The position numbers and the translations under genes were made by a program. From assembly GCA_903960515.1 (NCBI GenBank), contig CAJCBL010000151.1:1-48003 (forward strand): a DNA stretch of 48,003 nucleotides, in the 5' to 3' direction. Below the pieces are notes generated by a model that worked only from the letters and a program-made list of their open reading frames with translations, made no database searches and was not told the DNA's origin. Positions 27,101-36,200 of this stretch are shown here, piece by piece. Source of the stretch: an uncultured Verrucomicrobiota bacterium. GTDB lineage: Bacteria; Verrucomicrobiota; Verrucomicrobiia; Opitutales; Opitutaceae. Position 1 is the stretch's first letter. The number at the start of each line of letters is the position of its first letter.

Positions 27101-27436
27101 GTTGGCCAACGCAGGATCGTAGGCGAAGGGAAAGGTCTCGGCGGCGGGTTCTAGAAAGAAGTCGAAAGGATTGAATACCGCCATCTCCGCCACGAGGTCC
27201 ACCTCCACGGTGAGCTCCCGGGTGGGCTCCGGAAAGGTGAACCGGGCGAGGAAGTTGGCCTGCGGATCCTGCTGCCAGTTGAGAAAGTGTTTCTCGGGCG
27301 CGACCCGCAGCGAGTAGCCCAAAATCCGGGTACGAGCATGCGGCGCCGGCCGCAGGCGCACGACCTGCGGCCCGAGGGTCACCGGGCGGTCGTAGCTATA
27401 GGTGGTGCGGTGGTGGAGCGCGACGTGTATGGCCAT
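24119..27436 (-). CDS. Transglutaminase fused to DUF2126
   Basis: This is a 1105-residue protein. Residues 1-270 form a transglutaminase-like domain: MAIHVALHHRTTYSYDRPV, Cys180 in KRSGSCRDSAWLL, His229 in DLHAWCEVYLPG and Asp245 in WVGLDPTSG. From about 310 to the end is DUF2126, with VRLTMGGEPTFVSIDDYDG, LHHGQGKWYPGEPLPRWAF, ANYED-type YEDVFYHLWRE, and the later GGGNHIVLGGPTPADSPFLRRP and DVHLELRQALEPWHVLGEE. In other genomes this long fusion accompanies ATP-grasp/alpha-E genes. It is the first gene of the leftward arm. ATG 27436 begins at the conserved domain; an upstream extension would be low-complexity. Confidence 0.93.
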   Translation of the reverse strand: MAIHVALHHRTTYSYDRPVTLGPQVVRLRPAPHARTRILGYSLRVAPEKHFLNWQQDPQANFLARFTFPEPTRELTVEVDLVAEMAVFNPFDFFLEPAAETFPFAYDPALANDLAPFRLCAAATPRFAAYLAGTPLTGQRTIDFLVGLNQRLWRDIRYLIRLEPGVQSPEETVTKRSGSCRDSAWLLVQLFRHLGLAARFVSGYLIQLVADQKSLDGPSGTDKDFTDLHAWCEVYLPGAGWVGLDPTSGLLAGEGHIPLAATPDPQSAAPIDGALSECKVKFDVEMKVTRLLETPRVTKPYTDAQWSAIDALGRRIDTDLKKHDVRLTMGGEPTFVSIDDYDGAEWNSTALGATKRVRADELLRRLQHRFAPGAFLHHGQGKWYPGEPLPRWAFAAYWRPDGEPVWDDPHLLADETTRSENSAALAECFIRALAARLGLAERWIMPAYEDVFYHLWRERNLPSNVDPHRSELRDPQERARLARVFEAGLGTVAGHVLPLRRKPAGGGGWVSSPWFLRGGRLYLIPGDSPVGLRLPLDSQPWATPQDMPAVIEADPLAERAALPPRRQFVRAVAAGPGVPPAPSAAELAAIAAAERAPLPGESAAWIVRTALCVEPREGRVHVFLPPVDALEDYLEIVTAVEATAAALGTPVVLEGYPPPSDPRLCVVKVTPDPGVIEVNIHPSATWAELVDRTCGVYEDARQARLGAEKFMIDGRHTGTGGGNHIVLGGPTPADSPFLRRPDLLRSLVTYWQHHPSLSYLFSGLFIGPTSQSPRIDEARLDSLRELEIAFAQIPPKGACPPWLVDRVLRHLLVDSTGNTHRAEFCIDKLYAPESASGRLGLLELRAFEMPPHERMSLVQQLLLRALVARFWREPYARPLVRWGTQLHDKWMLPHFIGRDIEDICADLSGHGYEMPAAWFAPHREFRFPLVGDFTVRDVHLELRQALEPWHVLGEESGPGGAVRFVDSSVERVQVKVSGLTDGRHVVACNGHAVPLQPTGTHGEFIAGVRYRAWQPASCLHPTIGVHAPLVLDIVDTWNNRAIGGCTYHVAHPGGRNYNTFPVNAYEAESRRLARFFRHGHSPGDLVAAAALVDPEFPCTLDLRKG

Positions 27437-27635
27437 GGAGGGGCGAACCGGGCGAAACCCGCCGCACTGGAGCCCTGCCTCCCGGAGGATTCCGGTGGGC
27501 AAAAGGTGGAGGCGCGAAGGGAGACGCAGGTAGGCGGGTGCAGGGGGCATGCCAAGCCCCGGCCCACTTCGCGACAACATGAGAGAATTTCACACATCGG
27601 CCGAACTTGGCCCACGGCCTGCTTTTGAACCCATC
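27437..27635. promoter_or_regulatory. Divergent promoter region of the ligase/transglutaminase locus
   Basis: This 199-bp spacer separates the divergent DUF2126 and ATP-grasp genes and is the only large divergent gap in the locus, so both arms are probably transcribed from it. I see no clear -35/-10 pair, operator or Shine-Dalgarno. Confidence 0.45.
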
Positions 27636-29114
27636 ATGACCGCCCTCTCCCCGACCGTTGCCCCCAGTTCGTTGTTGGAGCCCTACGACACCGGCAGCTA
27701 TTTCGACGAGATGTTCGCCCGCGACGGAGCCGTGCGCCCCGCCTACAGTAAAGTTGGCGAACACCTCGGACGACTCGCACGCGAGGACTATTTCAAAAAG
27801 CAGACAGCCGTAGACGTCGCGTTCATGCGCGGCGGAGTGACGTTCACAGTTTACAACGACAACCAAGGCACCGAGCGCATCTTCCCCTTCGACCTGATGC
27901 CGCGGGTGATACCGGCCAAGGAGTGGGCGGTGCTGGAGGCCGGGCTGATCCAACGCCTCACCGCGCTCAACCTCTTCCTGCACGATATCTACCACGAGCA
28001 ACGCATCCTCAAGGAGCGGGTGATCCCCGCCCACTATGTGCTCAGCGCAAAGCACTTCCGGCGCGAGTTCATGAATTTCAACGTGCCCAAGGATGTCTAT
28101 ATCCACATCTGCGGCACCGACCTGATCCGCGACCACGACGGCCGCTACCTTGTGCTCGAGGACAACCTGCGCTGCCCCTCCGGGGCCAGCTATATGCTGG
28201 AGAACCGCGCCGCCATGAAGCGCGCCTTCCCCAGCCTCTACCAATCCGCGAAGGTGCGTCCGGTGGAGAATTACGCTCAGGAGCTGCTCAAATCCCTCCA
28301 GTACACCTGCCCGGCGGGAGCGCGCTCCGACTCGCCCACGGTGGTGCTGCTCACCCCCGGAGTGCACAACAGCGCGTATTTCGAGCACACCTTCCTCGCC
28401 CGCTCCATGGGCGTGCCCATCGTGGAGGGGCGCGACCTGGTGGTGAAGGATGCCCGGGTATTCATGCGCACCGTGGCCGGTCTTGTGCCGGTGGACGTGA
28501 TCTACCGGCGCATCGACGACGACTTCCTCGACCCCACGGTCTTCCGCTCCGACTCCCTGCTCGGAGTGCCCGGGCTGGTACAAGCGTATCGGGCGGGCAA
28601 CGTAAGCCTCGCCAACACCATCGGCACCGGCATCGCCGACGACAAGGTGATGTACTATTTCGTCCCGCGTATCATCAAGTTCTACCTCGGGGAGGAACCC
28701 ATCCTGCCCAACGTCGACACCTACCTCGCCTCCGAGGAGAAGGACCGCACCTACATCCTCGAAAACCTATCCAAGCTCGTCGTGAAGAGCGCCAACGAGG
28801 CCGGCGGATACGGCATGCTCATGGGACCATGGGCCGCCAAGGCCGAGATCGAGCAGTTCCGGGCGATGATCATCGAGAACCCCCGCAACTTCATCGCCCA
28901 GCCGCCCATCGCGCTCTCCCGCCACCCCACCTGGTGCGGCGAGGGCTTCGAGGGCCGCCACATCGACCTGCGGCCCTACATCCTCTGCGGTGACAAGATC
29001 ACGGTTACGCCGGGCGGGCTCACCCGGGTGGCCCTGCGCAAGGGCTCCCTCGTGGTCAACTCCTCCCAAGGCGGAGGATCAAAGGACACGTGGGTGCTCC
29101 ACGGCGACGAATAG
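27636..29114 (+). CDS. Circularly permuted type-2 ATP-grasp ligase
   Basis: This is a 492-residue stand-alone ATP-grasp protein. Diagnostic stretches in order are [124 protein letters not shown] and [18 protein letters not shown]. It ends with [20 protein letters not shown]. The family is predicted to ligate amino acids or peptides using ATP. It is homologous to the N-terminal half of the fusion encoded at 21437-24010. ATG 27636 is the last in-frame start before the conserved region; 27579 is an alternative. It is the first gene of the rightward arm. Confidence 0.92.
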   Translation: MTALSPTVAPSSLLEPYDTGSYFDEMFARDGAVRPAYSKVGEHLGRLAREDYFKKQTAVDVAFMRGGVTFTVYNDNQGTERIFPFDLMPRVIPAKEWAVLEAGLIQRLTALNLFLHDIYHEQRILKERVIPAHYVLSAKHFRREFMNFNVPKDVYIHICGTDLIRDHDGRYLVLEDNLRCPSGASYMLENRAAMKRAFPSLYQSAKVRPVENYAQELLKSLQYTCPAGARSDSPTVVLLTPGVHNSAYFEHTFLARSMGVPIVEGRDLVVKDARVFMRTVAGLVPVDVIYRRIDDDFLDPTVFRSDSLLGVPGLVQAYRAGNVSLANTIGTGIADDKVMYYFVPRIIKFYLGEEPILPNVDTYLASEEKDRTYILENLSKLVVKSANEAGGYGMLMGPWAAKAEIEQFRAMIIENPRNFIAQPPIALSRHPTWCGEGFEGRHIDLRPYILCGDKITVTPGGLTRVALRKGSLVVNSSQGGGSKDTWVLHGDE

Positions 29115-29348
29115 CAACATTGCCGATTTCTGCCAGCGCCAGCCGCCCCAGACCACACGTCTCAGAACTCCGATGGTGGAGCGGAATCTACGCCCGCTAC
29201 ACCTCGCCGCCCAAACACACGCTCCGTCTTCCACTCCACGTTACAGCTCGCCTCCGTATGGCGGGCGCAAAGGCCGCCCCACCACCGAGGCACCGATCAG
29301 CCCGCTCCGCCGCCGCCTTCGCGAAGCCACGTAGCCCACCGCTGCGGC

Positions 29349-29383
29349 CAATCCGCACTCAGCAATTCACATTCCGCAATTCA
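29349..29383 (+). repeat. Heptad-periodic leader upstream of alpha-E gene
   Basis: Five exact 7-bp steps, CAATCCG CACTCAG CAATTCA CATTCCG CAATTCA, run up to the ATG at 29383; the last A is the A of the start codon. The rest of the 29115-29382 spacer shows no gene. Confidence 0.65.
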
Positions 29384-30453
29384 TGAAAGCCGCCTCCCTC
29401 GCCGCCCCGCCGCGCCGCAAACAGCCCATGCTATCGCGCGTAGCCAACTCCCTCTACTGGCTGGGCCGCTACTTCGAGCGCGCCGAGAACACCGCCCGCC
29501 TGCTCGACGTAAACCTGCAGCTCCTCCTCGACTTCGAGAAACTCAACGACGCCACCCTCGCCGAGCACTGGGTCTCGCTGCTGCATTCCACCGGCGACTC
29601 GGAGCTCTTCTTCCAGCATTTCCAGAAAGCGGACTCGGTCAGCGTGACCGAGTTCATGACTTTCGACACGACCAACCCCAACTCGATACTCTCCTGCCTG
29701 CTCGCAGCCCGAGAAAACGCCCGCATGATCCGCGACCGCATCTCGCTGGAGATGTGGGAGACCGTCAATGAGCTCCACCTTTTCCTCACCAGCCCGAGTT
29801 CCCACACGGTCTGGCAAAACAGCTCCTCCGACTTCTACGCGCGCATCAAAAACGCCTCCCACCTCTTCCTGGGCCTCACCGACGCCACCTTCCCCCGCGA
29901 CGAGGGTTACGACTTCATCCAACTGGGCCGCTTCATCGAGCGCGCCGACAAGACCATCAGCCTGCTCGACCTCAAGTACCATATCCTGCTGCCCAGCACT
30001 GCCGACGTAGGCGGCGCGGTGGATACCGCTCAGTGGCGAGCTGTGCTGCGCTGCGCCAGCGCCCTGGAGGCGTACCGCAGGTTCTACGTTTCCGAGATCC
30101 TGCCCTGGAAGGTCGCCGAGTTCCTCCTCTTCTCCGAAACCTTCCCCCGCTCCCTGCGCCACTGCCTGGGGCAGATCGACTTTTACCTGCGGCGCATCAG
30201 CGGCACACCTCCCGGCCAGCACCGCAACGAAGCCGAGCGACTCACCGGCCGCCTGGTATCGGAACTCAACTACACCTCTATCGACGAGGTGTTCGACAAG
30301 GGCCTGCACGAGTTCCTCGCCCAGATCCTTCCCGTGCTCGAACAGGTGGGCGGCATCATCTTCGAGACCTTCATGACCCATCGCCCCATCGACGAGGTCG
30401 CCGAAGTCCGCCTCCACCAGCAGGAGGAGCAGCAACAGCAAAGCGGCGCATGA
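29383..30453 (+). CDS. Alpha-E domain protein
   Basis: This 356-residue, mostly helical protein is recognised by MLSRVANSLYWLGRYFERAE, NTARLLDVNLQLLLDF, NPNSILSCLLAARENARMIR, FIQLGRFIERADKTISLLDLK and WKVAEFLLFSETFPRSLRHC. Alpha-E proteins accompany circularly permuted ATP-grasp ligases and transglutaminases; no catalytic activity is established. The corresponding domain is fused to the ATP-grasp in the left arm. The start is ambiguous: ATG 29383 (MKAASLAAPP...) or ATG 29428 (MLSRVANS, the usual family N-terminus). The tail is glutamine-rich (QQEEQQQQ). Confidence 0.9.
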   Translation: MKAASLAAPPRRKQPMLSRVANSLYWLGRYFERAENTARLLDVNLQLLLDFEKLNDATLAEHWVSLLHSTGDSELFFQHFQKADSVSVTEFMTFDTTNPNSILSCLLAARENARMIRDRISLEMWETVNELHLFLTSPSSHTVWQNSSSDFYARIKNASHLFLGLTDATFPRDEGYDFIQLGRFIERADKTISLLDLKYHILLPSTADVGGAVDTAQWRAVLRCASALEAYRRFYVSEILPWKVAEFLLFSETFPRSLRHCLGQIDFYLRRISGTPPGQHRNEAERLTGRLVSELNYTSIDEVFDKGLHEFLAQILPVLEQVGGIIFETFMTHRPIDEVAEVRLHQQEEQQQQSGA

Positions 30454-30583
30454 CCGCACCGAGCGTCCTCCCCGGCCGTCCCCGCTCAACAGCAGACGCC
30501 GGGCAGCGCTCCGCTTCCGCCCCAGTCACTTGAGTTTTGTTACGCTCAACTTTCCAACAGCCCCACCACCACCAGACCACTTC

Positions 30584-31492
30584 ATGACCGACTCGACGCC
30601 CCCCCTCGCCGCCGAGCCACCCGCCGCCACAAACCAGACATCCGGCCAGCGCATCCGAGTGCGCCATCTCACCCGCTTCCGTTACCACGGTCCAATTACC
30701 GACAGCTTCAACGAAGTACGCCTCCACCCGCTCAGCGACGACTCTCAGTCCTGCGTGCGCTTCACTCTCGGCATTGAGCCCTCGGCTACCGCCCGTATGT
30801 ACGAGGACTTCCATGGCAATCGAGTCCATTACTTCGACGTCACCTCCGCGCATGAGCAGCTCGACATCGAGGCCGTCTCCGTGGTGGAGACTCGCCCCGA
30901 GCGCCGCCCACCACCGCTGACGGCCTTCCCTCCCGGCCTTCTCGACGACCCGGTGCTTGGGGCCGGCGCCTTCGATTTCCTCGACTCCACCACCTACGTG
31001 CCGCTCGCCGTGCCGTTGCGCCATGAGGTGCGCCACCTCATCGGGGATACAATCCACGATCTCTGGTCGGACGCCGTGCTCCTGGGTGAACACGTCCACA
31101 GCATCCTCACCTACTCGCCCAATGCCACCAAGGTGAACTCCCAGGTGACCGACGTCCTCGAGACGCGCCGGGGGGTGTGCCAGGATTTCGCGCACCTCAT
31201 GCTCGGGCTGTGCCGCTGCGCCGGCATCCCCGCCCGCTATGTGAGCGGCTACTTCCTCAATCCCAACCGACAGCCCGGAGACCTGGAGGCCTCCCACGCC
31301 TGGGTGGAGATCCTGCTGCCCGGCTTCGGTTGGCGCGGCTACGACCCCACCCACCGCCGCGTGCCGGGGACCAACTACGTGAAGCTGGCGCGCGGCCGCG
31401 ACTACGGCGATATCCGACCCGTGGGTGGTACCTTCCGCGGTCGCGGCACCCGCGAGATGATCGTGGAGGTGCAGGTGCGCCCGGCGGAGTGA
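30584..31492 (+). CDS. Transglutaminase-like protein (right arm)
   Basis: This is a 302-residue protein. After an alanine/proline-rich start, IRVRHLTRFRYHGPITDSFN opens the transglutaminase N-terminal domain. The catalytic triad is about Cys199 in RRGVCQDFAHLML, His238 in EASHAWVEILLPG and Asp254 in GYDPTHRR, followed by VKLARGRDYGDIRPVGG. It is related to the left-arm transglutaminase (same GVCQDFAH and DYxDxxPVxG motifs) but diverged. It is the third gene of the rightward arm, 130 bp after the alpha-E gene. A further in-frame TTG at 30530 is less likely than ATG 30584. The leader 30525-30570 has weaker heptad-like character. Confidence 0.92.
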   Translation: MTDSTPPLAAEPPAATNQTSGQRIRVRHLTRFRYHGPITDSFNEVRLHPLSDDSQSCVRFTLGIEPSATARMYEDFHGNRVHYFDVTSAHEQLDIEAVSVVETRPERRPPPLTAFPPGLLDDPVLGAGAFDFLDSTTYVPLAVPLRHEVRHLIGDTIHDLWSDAVLLGEHVHSILTYSPNATKVNSQVTDVLETRRGVCQDFAHLMLGLCRCAGIPARYVSGYFLNPNRQPGDLEASHAWVEILLPGFGWRGYDPTHRRVPGTNYVKLARGRDYGDIRPVGGTFRGRGTREMIVEVQVRPAE

Positions 31493-31866
31493 GGGTTTGG
31501 ACTCGGAGGCCTCCGGTGGCCACGCAGCACTTGGGTGCCCGAAAATGGGCTGCCGGGAGGAGGGAACGGCCCGCTCGCCACCGATCCTAGACTACGCCTG
31601 CGTGGCGGCGGCGAATAGCAGCGGGGCGTGTGAATTCTCCAGGCCGGCAATCCGCCTGTGGCGTGCGTATGCCGTGCAGGAGTGGCGGGGAATCTTGCGC
31701 ACAGGCGGCCGTTCGCTGCGCGAGCGATCGCCTCCAGTGCGAAGCGGAGGCCGGGTCTAGGCGGGCCCAAATTGTTGCTCCCGAACGCGTTGGACTTTCC
31801 GTTTACCTAGGCTTCGCAGCGCGCAGTCGATCCGGTCGAGGCTGATTCGGGTGGGTCGGCATAGAA
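31493..31866. other. Convergent intergenic region
   Basis: No gene is recognised between the right-arm transglutaminase and the BtrH-like gene. Short open frames here encode basic low-complexity sequence. The sequence contains several short inverted repeats but no member of the REP family. Confidence 0.4.
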
Positions 31867-31894
31867 ATCGCCCTCCCGGCGAGGGGAGGGCGAT
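31867..31894 (-). terminator. Terminator-like hairpin of the BtrH-like gene
   Basis: ATCGCCCTCCC and GGGAGGGCGAT form an 11-bp stem with a short loop. On the minus strand it is followed by TTTCT, a short T-rich tract. It lies 65 bp 3' of the minus-strand gene ending at 31959 and may serve both convergent transcripts. Confidence 0.65.
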
Positions 31895-31958
31895 GTTCGA
31901 TAGGACCGGGTAGTGTCGAGGTTGATCCGGCTGCTTCCGGCCATCGTGGACTCTCTAT

Positions 31959-33032
31959 TCAGGAGGCGAGACTGCCGCTCGCTGAACTTAGGGGCGCTGC
32001 GGCGGCATCGAGCATGTTTTCGAGTTGGCCAACGGCTTCGGTCTCAAGCGCTAGTACTTGGTTGAGCACGCCTATCTCACGCAGACGAGTGGCCGGGGAC
32101 CAGTGTTCGAAGGCCTTTCCTGTCCAGGGCCCTAGGAAGGCCTGTTTGTCGGCCAGGGTGCTGCGCAGCATGCGAGCCTCCTCGTTGTAGAGTTCGGCGG
32201 CTTGCAGGAGGTGGCTGTGTTGGCTCCCGTGGAAGTATTCAGCGTTGCGGCGCAGGAAACGGTCGGCGGCGGTACGGGAGTCGGCTAGGGAGTCGAAGGC
32301 CCACCAACTCACGAAGAACAGGAGCTTGCGCAGTTCTGTATCCATGGAGTCGCTGTTCTGGAGGTCTTCGCGCCACTTGAGCAAAGCTGCGCGCCCCAGC
32401 CAGTAGCGGCCGGCTTTGGTCGGGGCGTGGCTGCGGTGCCAGTTCTCTACTCCCTGATTGATGCCTCGTACAAAGGCCTCGTGGGGATGGAGTGCCTCGG
32501 TATGGTTGCCCAAGAAACAGAGGAACGGGCCGATCTTGTCGATGGGTATCCGAGACTGGGGTTCGTCGCTCATGTAGTCGCGCAGCAACAGGATGCGCCC
32601 TTCGTTCTCGAAGCCGAACACCGCGGCTACATTGAGCTGCGGTTCGTAGGTGAGAACTGGGCGCCCGGCCCGGATTTCCTGGGCGATGGTCGCGGCGTAG
32701 TCGGCCATGGCGGGATGGGGCTCGTCGATCCACGACTCGATCGGCAGTTCCCAGCCGATGGCCTTCCGCAGCAGGTCGACTTCCTCGGGGGATTCGCCCA
32801 CGGGGCTAGACGGGCACCAGCGCCGGCCAGTGTCTCCATGATACCAACGCACACGGAAGGCCAGTCCACTCCAGCCCATCATGTTTTCGTAAGTGTGTGG
32901 TGTCGCTGAGACGGAAAGTGCCGCCTCCAGCGCACCGATGAAGGTGCATTCCTTGCCTTTGCCCCATGCGAGCTGGGGCACGGCCTCGATGTATATCTTG
33001 CCGGCCTCGTTGATGATGATCGGCAGTTTCAT
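31959..33032 (-). CDS. BtrH/C39-like papain-fold protein
   Basis: This 357-residue cytoplasmic-looking protein starts MKLPIIINEAGKIYIEAVPQ at ATG 33032, one of the few starts here with a good Shine-Dalgarno (GGGAG, 7 nt upstream). GKECTFIGALEAALS supplies a candidate nucleophile Cys29. TPHTYENMMGWSGLAFRVRW and RPVLTYEP...VAAVFGFENEGRILLLRDYM resemble BtrH N-terminal and C39-peptidase-like folds, where a Cys/His pair acts on acyl or peptide bonds. Residues 190-357 are helical, with no domain I recognise. It stands alone between the ligase locus and the second giant kinase. The functional assignment is tentative. Confidence 0.65.
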   Translation of the reverse strand: MKLPIIINEAGKIYIEAVPQLAWGKGKECTFIGALEAALSVSATPHTYENMMGWSGLAFRVRWYHGDTGRRWCPSSPVGESPEEVDLLRKAIGWELPIESWIDEPHPAMADYAATIAQEIRAGRPVLTYEPQLNVAAVFGFENEGRILLLRDYMSDEPQSRIPIDKIGPFLCFLGNHTEALHPHEAFVRGINQGVENWHRSHAPTKAGRYWLGRAALLKWREDLQNSDSMDTELRKLLFFVSWWAFDSLADSRTAADRFLRRNAEYFHGSQHSHLLQAAELYNEEARMLRSTLADKQAFLGPWTGKAFEHWSPATRLREIGVLNQVLALETEAVGQLENMLDAAAAPLSSASGSLAS

Positions 33033-33249
33033 GACTGACTCCCGGGTTGATGATTGGAGGGCCAAGGGCGATAGCCGGGCGGTCGCATGTTTGCGTGTCC
33101 GACAACCGGAGCCGGGGGGTTTGGGGCCGGCTGCGCCCAAATTCTAGGCGGCGGTCAGGGCTAGTCAAAAACCCGAATGCAGCGCGAGGGCACGCCAGCG
33201 CCTTGGTGTGTCGGCGTGGCTGACTCACCCGGCCTTATGGCCGATCCTT

Positions 33250-36200
33250 TCAGGTGATGATGGAGCCTAGGGGCTTGAGGTACTTATCCAAGATCGCGCG
33301 AACGGTGTCGGGGGTGAGTGGCTTGGAGACGTAGTCGTCCATGCCGGCGGCTAGGCAGGTTTCGCGATCTCCGGTGAGGGCGTTGGCGGTCATGGCCACG
33401 ATCTTGAGTGTGGGAGCGAATCCGGGTTCGCCCCCGGCTTGGGCCTTGCGGATGGCGCGGGTGGCTTCGAGGCCGTCCATCACCGGCATTTGCATATCCA
33501 TGAAGACGAGGTCGAAGTGCTCCCGGCGAAGCGCGGTGAGGGCTTCTTCGCCGTTGGCAGCGAGGACGGCGGGGTAGCCGAGGGTTTTGAGAAAACGCAT
33601 CGCGACCTTCTGGTTCACCAAGTTGTCCTCGGTTACGAGGATGCGCGGTGCACTCGGTACTACTGCATTGTCGCCAGCCGGTATGGCGGGGACGGCTGAC
33701 TGGGCTGGCGCGGCGGGGAGCGCCGTGAGTTTGGCTGCGGTGGCGACCGGCTGGCCGATGGCGCGCTTCATGGTGTCGCGCAGGCGCGCCTCGGAGATCG
33801 GTTTGAATTCGCAGGATGCCAGGCCGCACTCGCTCATTTGCTTCGGCGTGGGGCGTTCATCCTGGGAGGTGAGCAGGACGAGAGCGGGACGGCCGAGCAC
33901 GAGGCTGAGGTTGATCGCGCGCGCTAGGTCGAGGCCGTCGACCTCGGGCATCTGGTGATCGAGCAGTACAAGATCGTAGGGCTGGCGGGCTTCGGCGGCT
34001 CGGGTGAGTTCGCGTAGGGCGGCGCTGGCGGAATCGACGGCCTCGTGGGTGAGGTGCCAGCGCTGGAGGGTGTGGTGGAAGACCTTTCGGTTGGTGGGGT
34101 TGTCGTCTACGACCAGGACGCGCCGGTGTTCGAGTGAGCCCAGCGGGGGCGGTGGAGGAGGGGCGGCGTGGGCGTGGCCGAGGTTGAGGGTGAACCAGAA
34201 GGTGGCGCCGTGGCCGGGCGTACTCACTACGCCGATCTCACCCTCCATGAGTTCTACGAGGCGCCGGCTGATGGCCAGCCCCAAGCCGGTGCCTCCAAAG
34301 CGGCGGGTGGTGGAGCTGTCGGCCTGGACGAAGCGCTGGAAGAGATTGGACTGGTGTTCGGGCGCGATGCCGATGCCGGAGTCCTGGACTTCGATACGCA
34401 GACGGTGGGCCTCGGGGCGTTGCTCGGGGGAACTGACGCGCAGGATCACCTGCCCCTTTTCGGTGAACTTGATCGCGTTGCCCAAGAGAGTGAGGGTGAT
34501 CTGGCGCAAGCGTATTGGGTCGCCGTGGACAAGTCGCGGGGCGTTGACGGCGTAGTCGAGGACGAGCATCAAGCCCTTCTTGCGGGCGGTGCCGGACTGC
34601 AGGTCGAGGGTGCGCTCCAACTGCTCGTGGAGATCGAAATCGACCGACTCCAAGGTGAGGTGGCCGGCTTCTATCTTGGAGAAATCGAGCACGTCGTTGA
34701 TGACGCTTAGAAGCGTTTCGCCACTGAAGATGAGGGTGTTGGCGAAGTCCTTCTGCTCGGTGTCCAAGGCGGTGCCCAGCAGGAGGTGGCCCATGCCGAT
34801 TACGCCGTTGAGGGGGGTGCGAATCTCGTGGCTCATGTTGGCCAGAAAGGCGCTCTTGGCCTTGTCGGCGGCCTCCGCGGCCTCTTTGGCGGCGTGGAGT
34901 TCGGAGTTGGCTGTCGCCAGTTCGGAGGTACGTGCTTGGACGCGCTTCTCCAGGTGGCTGTTGAGTTGGCGAAAGCGCTCCTCGCTGAATGTCAACGCGG
35001 AGGCCTTGAGCTCGGTCTCTCCGATTTGGGTGAGCAGGCGGGCATTGCTCTCATTGAGTTCGGAGGTGCGCACGCCCACGAGGCCTTCGAGCCGGAATTT
35101 CTCTCGGCGCTCGAGGTAGGAGGCCATCCACGCGATGACGCCGACGAAGCCGAGCAGCGTGAGTGCATAGGCGGCGTAGGCCGTTGTGGTGCGGAACCAT
35201 GGCGGGCGCACGGTGAACGCGATGTGGGCCTCCTCGCCGATGGGGGAGCCGGCCCTGTTGGGGCGTACCCGGAAGATGTATTTCCCTTCGTTGAGGCGAT
35301 TGAACGAGGCTGAGCCGGCCGTGCCGGTGGAGGTCCAGTGCTGGCCTCCCTCGCCCTCGCCTTCAAGCAGGACCTCGAAGGTAACGGGGGCCCCAAAGGG
35401 ATTGGCCGGGGCGGCGAAGCGGAAGGTGAGCGAGTTCTCCTCGTAGGAGAGGCTGGGCAACTCGGTGCCGGGGGAGGTGAGGTGGCGGTCGGTGGCGGGC
35501 ACTTGCACCGCAGTGATCAGGGCGTGCAGGGTGTGCAGAGGAGGGGGCTGGACGGCCGAATCGTAGCGGGTGAGGCGTTTGAGCTCATGTATCCAGACAA
35601 CTCCGTTCGCCTCGGCTGTGAACGTGTAGGGGGCTACCCCGGGCAGTACCACTTGGCGCTGGTCCACTGGATCGGGGAGGCTGGGGTCGAGCCGTATCAA
35701 GGTGCCCCCGTCGCTGAACCAGATTCGTCCCCGCGAATCCTCGATGGGCCGCCCGATGCAGCCGCGCAGCCCGGGGTGGTGCTGAAACAACCCCTGGTCC
35801 GCGACGAAGCGACCGGTGCGATCGTCTAGGATCATGAATCGGTTGTGCAGGTTGATGCGAGCCTTGCCGTCGACCACGAAGATGTTTGTCCAGCCGTCGG
35901 TGAGGCCGTCTGCTTTTGCGAATATCTGCACTTTCGGTGGGCCTTGTTGGGGAAACTGCACTCGCGCTGCCCGACTGGCGCCCAGTTCCAGCCAGATGGC
36001 ACCGCTGCCATCGCTGATGCTGTTGTACACGAAGTCCATGCCGGGCGTGGGGATGCGCCGGGCCACCAGCCCGGTGGCGGTGGGCTGGAGCCAGCCCACT
36101 TCGTTGGTGGCCGCGTAGAACCAGCCTTCGGTCGTAGCCGGGGCGATACCGATGCGGGCATTGGCGATGCCGGTGACGACCAGTCGCCAGCCCTCCGCAG

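Noticed and set aside
27396-28583. 395-residue minus-strand frame across the divergent promoter and ATP-grasp gene
   Set aside because: Antisense to conserved ATP-grasp motifs; no recognisable domain.
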